Below are positions 59,320 through 64,000 of a stretch of DNA of 64,000 bases, piece after piece. The DNA comes from Sacculina carcini. Its lineage: Eukaryota; Arthropoda; Thecostraca; Sacculinidae. The position numbers and the translations under genes are program-made. The notes below the pieces were generated by a model. That model had not been told where the DNA came from. It saw nothing but the letters and a program-made list of their open reading frames with translations, and ran no database searches. The stretch covers positions 1,288,501 through 1,352,500 of the forward strand of contig OU696574.1 in NCBI GenBank assembly GCA_916048095.2. Direction: 5' to 3'. Numbering within the stretch: position 1 is the first letter of the stretch; each line of letters starts with the position of its first letter.

Positions 59320-59679
59320 TGTATGTGTGTATGTGTGTGTGTATGTGTGTGTGTGTGTGTATGTGTGTGTATGTGTGTATGTGTGTGTGTATGTGTGTGT
59401 GTGTGCTGTTTTTTTGTCCATTTTTCAGCATCTGGCGCAAATTGTACACTTGTAGCACGAATTAACACAAAATATCTAGTGACAGAGACTGATAATGGAG
59501 TAGCTGTTCGCAAGAAAAACGTCACAAATGGTCAAGCTCAGGATGGATGGTACGTTCAGGTATTGTGTACTGTAGCAAGTTTTCCGCCGTACGTTTCATT
59601 TCAATGTCAAAATCGTGAATTGGTTCAAATTGACGCCAACAATCAGGATGGCATGCCAACTTGCAGCATGCGCGGGTGA
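58975..59679 (+). CDS. Secreted four-cysteine (sushi-like) protein, copy 4
   Basis: Two exons, join(58975..59053,59429..59679), give 109 residues with a phase-1 intron (donor GT at 59,054; acceptor TTTTTCAG before 59,429). Same signal peptide. The mature chain, from about ASGANC, has cysteines spaced C-x40-C-x12-C-x18-C, a sequon (NVT), and ends QIDANNQDGMPTCSMRG. It matches copy 2 around the first cysteine and at its end but differs between. AATAAA at 60,257, beyond a Tigger element in the 3' UTR. Intact; function unknown. Confidence 0.78.
59080..59243 (+). repeat. Intronic 29-bp palindrome-based array, copy 4
   Basis: About five to six units of the same type, followed by the constant GCAACCGCCCCCGAACT piece and GT/GTAT microsatellite to the exon 2 acceptor. 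Confidence 0.85.
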
Positions 59680-59706
59680 TCAACACTCGATGCATTCAAC
59701 ATTATA

Positions 59707-60019
59707 TAGTAAGCGCACAACTTACGAACATAATGACTCCTAGAGACTGTTCGTGTAAGTGTGTTTGTTTGTATGTCCATTTTCACCTGTTATGGTATAG
59801 CATTCCGTTTCTTGGCACTTGCACTAGCTTCACCGTTTATCTTTCGCTTCACAGCCGACATTATGATAGCATGATGCACACAGGTATAACACAAACATTG
59901 CTGGTACACGAGGACACGGTAAACAGATGCTATTTGGTGTTTCGTCTTTGCTAATTTTTGGGCCTACTTAAAGAAATGTGTTCGTATATACGGAATGTTC
60001 GCTAGTAGGGCACTTATTG
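59707..60019 (+). mobile_element. Tigger/pogo-type miniature element, copy 4
   Basis: The partner of 31,672-31,984: same 313-bp length, TA flanks (59,705-59,706 and 60,020-60,021), imperfect inverted repeats, one base changed at the first position. It lies in the 3' UTR of gene copy 4. Confidence 0.83.
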
Positions 60020-60714
60020 TATTGTCACGTGTGTTGCCAACGATTTCTGTGTCTGATTTTTTTATGTCTACTTGTTATCGAAATTTGTGAAGCGATTAGG
60101 TAGAAGGTTTTTTTGAATGTTTTTTCGGTGATATGGTGCTTTGATGTGATTTGTACACTGTGTATTTCTCTACATACGCTAACTTGCTCTCTTCAATAAC
60201 GCTTATATATAGTTTTCTTTTTATTCAAGTAGAAATTATCTCTGTTTTTTAATTGAAATAAATCGTCACATGACTTTTTGTTTGACTGCGTGTACGTGTG
60301 TGTGTGTGTGTGTGTGTCTGTGTGAGTGTGTGTGCGTGTGTGTGTAATCAATATATGAGTATACTGTTCAAAGTCATTGTATGGCCTATGCATAAATCCT
60401 GCATGGAAATTGGCCACAACGTAAAAACTCACTGACAAGCGGTTTTAACTTTGAGAAACGAAAAACTCACTGCACAAAAGCACAATGGAAGACAACTACA
60501 CAGACATTAAATTGTTGTATACGCAAAAAATTTCTGCAAAATATAGGCTTGGCATCTAGAAATTCCTAAGCATAATTATTATCACACCTATTTTTATGGG
60601 TGCTATTTCAAACGGCAAGTGTGCGTTAATTCTATAAGCTAAACACACACACACACATACGCACACACACACACACACACACAAATACACATTAAGTACA
60701 ATTATGTCAGATCA
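60020..60714 (+). repeat. 3' flank of gene copy 4
   Basis: It mirrors 30,966-31,671. Polyadenylation signal AATAAA at 60,257-60,262, a GT tract at 60,297-60,345, and a CA tract at 60,643-60,690. Confidence 0.7.
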
Positions 60715-60889
60715 AATATAGATCGGCTTAAAAGATACTTCGCAGGCATTGATTGGAGTGAGCTCTTGGAAGCCGAAAGCATACAAGAGAAGTACACGAT
60801 TTTGAAGCATGTATATACCACTGGAGTAGAGCAATTCGTGCCTGTCATTAAGCAGATATTGGAATACAAAAAACCTGGTTCAAACCTGG
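60715..60889 (+). pseudogene. CR1-like LINE fragment at block edge
   Basis: It reads RYFAGIDWSELLEAESIQEK, then HVYTTGVEQFVPVIKQILEY. The first part matches the LINE at 30,965; the second part is the linker that is deleted there. It is cut off by block Z at about 60,890. Confidence 0.7.
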
Positions 60890-62190
60890 TCCCACCAACA
60901 GGCAAGTCCGGTGCCGGATTTAGGCATGTGGAGGCCCCTGGACAATCTACGTGTCGAGGCCTACCCTGCTTGAGGCGAGTGGCGAGCGAAGCCAGTCTCA
61001 CCGGGGGCGCTGTAAGCTGCACCGGGAAATCATCATTGCAGGTCCAGCCAGTGATGAATTTCGGTCATCTTGGTCACGTTTGAAAGATGGCTTTTGTTGG
61101 GTTCTTTTTTGAGGCCCCTACACTATCTGACCCTGAGGAGGTCGGCGTTTAATTACGAGCCAGCAAGTGTGCGTATTTGCATCAGCTTCTGTGTCGTCTA
61201 TTTGAAGGACGGAAAACAAGTCCACAATTACACGCCTAATATATATAGATATATTTGAAGTTCTCGACATATATGAAGAGAGAAAAGAAAACACAAATGA
61301 CTGCCACTTTAGTCAAACGTTTCGGTCTTGAGACCTTCGTCAGTGTTTATAAACAGATCAGTGCAAAATCTGATCTGATGAACTGATTTGTCTATAGTCC
61401 CTGACGAAGTTCTCAAGACCGAAACGTTTGACTAAAGTGGCAGTCACTTGTGTTTTTTTCTCTCTCTTCATATAGATATATATTTTCCTTGTTGGTTTGC
61501 ATTTTATATGCTATCTCAAATATATGTTATTGAATACACGCTTTTGTTATTATTGAATGGCGATGTTTCAAGTTTGCGCTTTCTGCTGTTTACGTTCATG
61601 TTCACTCATGTGGTGGATATCGTAGGAAATCCGTGAATGATACGCTCATATGATTGCACCTGCCGATTTGTGCATATAAAATTATGGGGGGAAACTGCAG
61701 TGGGGATGAGAAGGGGGGGGACACACCTTCTGTATATGGCTGTTCCGAGAATAACGACAGGTGCTGGACGAGAATAGCGCTGTAGAATGCACTGAACGAA
61801 TGGTGGAAATTGCGCATTTATCACCGTCTCCTTTAAGCAGCCTTTGCTTCGGAAATTTCAGTATTGAAAACTGGCCCTGAGTAAATGTATTTCAGGCCAA
61901 TGAAATTTCACCAATACCACAACAGAAATACGGCATACACGCACATATATATGTGAATTTGTTAACTTCGAAATATGTTGTATTTTGTGAATCATATATC
62001 TCCTTTTTATTGTATATATCTCTGTTAGCCTATTTTTTGTCTTTTTTAAAGTAGTAATATACTTAATTCGATTTTATACAAGTCAAATTTGGAACAATAT
62101 AATATAATACTGAGATCACATGTTAGTTAATACAGTCAAATGTCCCTACTATGACACTGTCGCTACCATCACACTTTTACTTGGTTCCGA
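60890..62190 (+). repeat. Second copy of block Z, without gene
   Basis: It repeats 57,290-58,590, including the foldback (61,275-61,450), but ends at ACTTGGTTCCGA, just before the microsatellite and promoter would begin, and joins block X. Confidence 0.75.
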
Positions 62191-64000
62191 GGACACAAGA
62201 AAGAAGGACTCTGAAGTGTCACAGCCTTCATCGATAAGCTCTAATATCGGGCACGACACACAACGCCCCTTTATCCCTTGATAACCCTCTGTATAATCCT
62301 CAGTTCGTACCACTGCTTTCGAGGTTCACCATCGACACTAAACTCTATGAAAACGTATAGCATTGTTACTTGAGTAATGATTTCATCAGCCATCATTAAG
62401 TATTGTTTTATTCCTGGCACCAACACAAGTACCACAGTTATCTGAGGTGCTTGTGTGACAACAACGTTGCATTGAGTGACCCCTGCATCTGAACCTAGCC
62501 TGTGCTATATGCAGTGACCAATAACAACAACCATGGGTTTTTCAAAGCTTTTCGCTGCTTCCCTTTGCCGCCGTGCATAATTTTGAATACTGCAAACATC
62601 TGGTTGATTTTGGAATGTTTTGATGTTTTTTCCAGAGGGATGTTTGTCATGGACGTAGATTTGTGTCGAGGCTCGAAGGATGACAGCCATCATACATTAG
62701 TGTTCAAAGTTGACTCAGTTGGTCAATTGCATGAGACCCTCTATTTGGTTGACTTGTCTTTTCAATTGATTTATTAGTGACATCTGTCGGCAAAAAAATG
62801 AACTACAAGTTGGCAATATTTCCGCCTATAATTTGGCGTATTTGTCGTTTTTCGCTCCATTTGTCCGTTTCCGATTCGTTGATGTCTTTTTTCAGTCTAC
62901 GAGTACTAAAAACTCAGTTTCTGTACACGAATGTTTGTTGTTTTCTTGTTGCGAGTTATTTGGTTGGTTATTTGCACGTTTTTTCTGTTTTTCGGTTTGA
63001 TTGTATTTATTTTGGTTGGCTATTTGCACTAGTTTAGGTTAGGTCATTGCGATGGCAAGACCAACAACAACAACAACCACATATATTTAATATAGCGCAC
63101 ATATTTATACACAGGCGCGAAAAAGACACAACCGACAGGAACATCACAGCGAGCAGGGAGTAGGCACAAATATAAAAATGAAAACACGTTTGCAAACTGG
63201 AACATGCTAGATGGCCGTTGGCTATCAGATAGCTCATCCGCTCTTGAAATAGGGTTTGTTTGATTCCTGTCGGGTGTCTAGCCACCCTCCTCACTGCAGA
63301 ACAGTGGGGGAGCCGGTTTAGTCGCCGACGACTCGACCATGAATCTGGTTGTACTGGAACTACACGGTTACCAGTAGCAGGGCGAAGTCTGACTATACCA
63401 GCTATTTTTGTTGATATGCGTGACTTTTTATCACACTGCACTTTTTCAGCGAAAATCTATCTCATAATTTCGTGGTGTGTTTCTATTTCTTTCTGATTCT
63501 AATTTATTCTAGTTTTACCATTCTATTTCTGGTCGCAAGCTAATGATGAAAGTAAAATGAGGTTTGTATAAAATCTATCTGCCGCAATAGTTTAATTTTA
63601 TAGAGTTCAATATTCCGAACTGCCGCCTAGGATGTTTTACTGCCAATCAAATTCATCGTAGTTATCTGATACAAGGGCCCAATGGTACTCACGCCTCAGC
63701 GATTTCGGTTGGCATTTGACGCAAGAATGTTGTTGAACACTTGCACATGCACATTTCCCAGAATTGCATGCTTGGTGTGAGTGCATTCTCATACGCCCAC
63801 AAATTCACACGCACACACATGCGTAGTTTCAGAGTGGAAAATTCATATGTATTTATGGAGGTGCCTGGTACATGTTGTCACGGTATCACTAGAGAAGTTG
63901 GAAAATTTGACTGGATTTTTCCCGTCTCGCTTTCGCTCTCTCTATCTATCTTTTTCTCTGTCTTGGGTCTTCTAGCTTCATGGTGGACCTGGGCAGGAAG
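62191..64000 (+). repeat. Block X, copy 5, running off the window
   Basis: It repeats 40,600-43,210 without the L2-like LINE and ends inside the MHISQN segment. The ~94-codon frame is shortened here by a small change. Confidence 0.7.

Overview
The window is animal nuclear DNA: spliced genes with TATA boxes, long CA/GT tracts, and many transposable elements of animal type. CR1-like retrotransposon tails reading CACCTATTTGT with a short GC-rich motif resemble repeats I associate with crustacean genomes. An arthropod, perhaps a crustacean, is therefore my best but uncertain guess. No bacterial, organellar or conserved housekeeping gene was seen.

Layout. 1-3.74 kb is a truncated gypsy-type retroelement (gag, then protease, RT, RNase H and integrase). 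3.75-8.4 kb holds a copy of a local repeat, a small LTR-internal-LTR element and a broken P-element/THAP transposase. 8.53-13.92 kb is a nearly intact I-group LINE with poly(A) and a target-site duplication. From about 15 kb to the end, the window is a mosaic of segmentally duplicated blocks in both orientations. Within it sit a 3.1 kb non-autonomous Helitron with an exact empty site, CR1-like and other LINE pieces, Tigger, mariner and hAT-like miniature elements, foldback elements, a tRNA-derived SINE, a 23-bp minisatellite present in two mirror copies, and a pure (GT)n run of about 1.2 kb.

The most interesting content is a family of four intact two-exon genes at 15.78-16.50 (+), 32.71-31.99 (-), 47.36-46.73 (-) and 58.98-59.68 kb (+). 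Each encodes a secreted protein of 107-113 residues. Exon 1 (79 nt, signal peptide, phase-1 donor) is the same in all four except for one silent base. Promoter, intron start and 3' UTR are also very similar. Exon 2, the mature chain, is strongly divergent around a fixed four-cysteine frame C-x37-40-C-x12-14-C-x18-C that resembles one CCP/sushi domain. The introns carry arrays of a 29-bp unit built on the palindrome TTGCAATATTGCAA. The pattern matches fast-evolving secreted effector families (venom, immune, reproductive); the function is unknown.

The genes lie in mirrored blocks: copy 1 against copy 3, and copy 2 against copy 4. Transposons shared within a pair give a relative order of events. 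The Tigger miniature element in the 3' UTR of copies 2 and 4 is absent from copies 1 and 3. The Helitron and an L2-like LINE are each present in one block copy and absent from its duplicates. The locus has evidently grown by repeated duplication and inversion while its transposons kept inserting.
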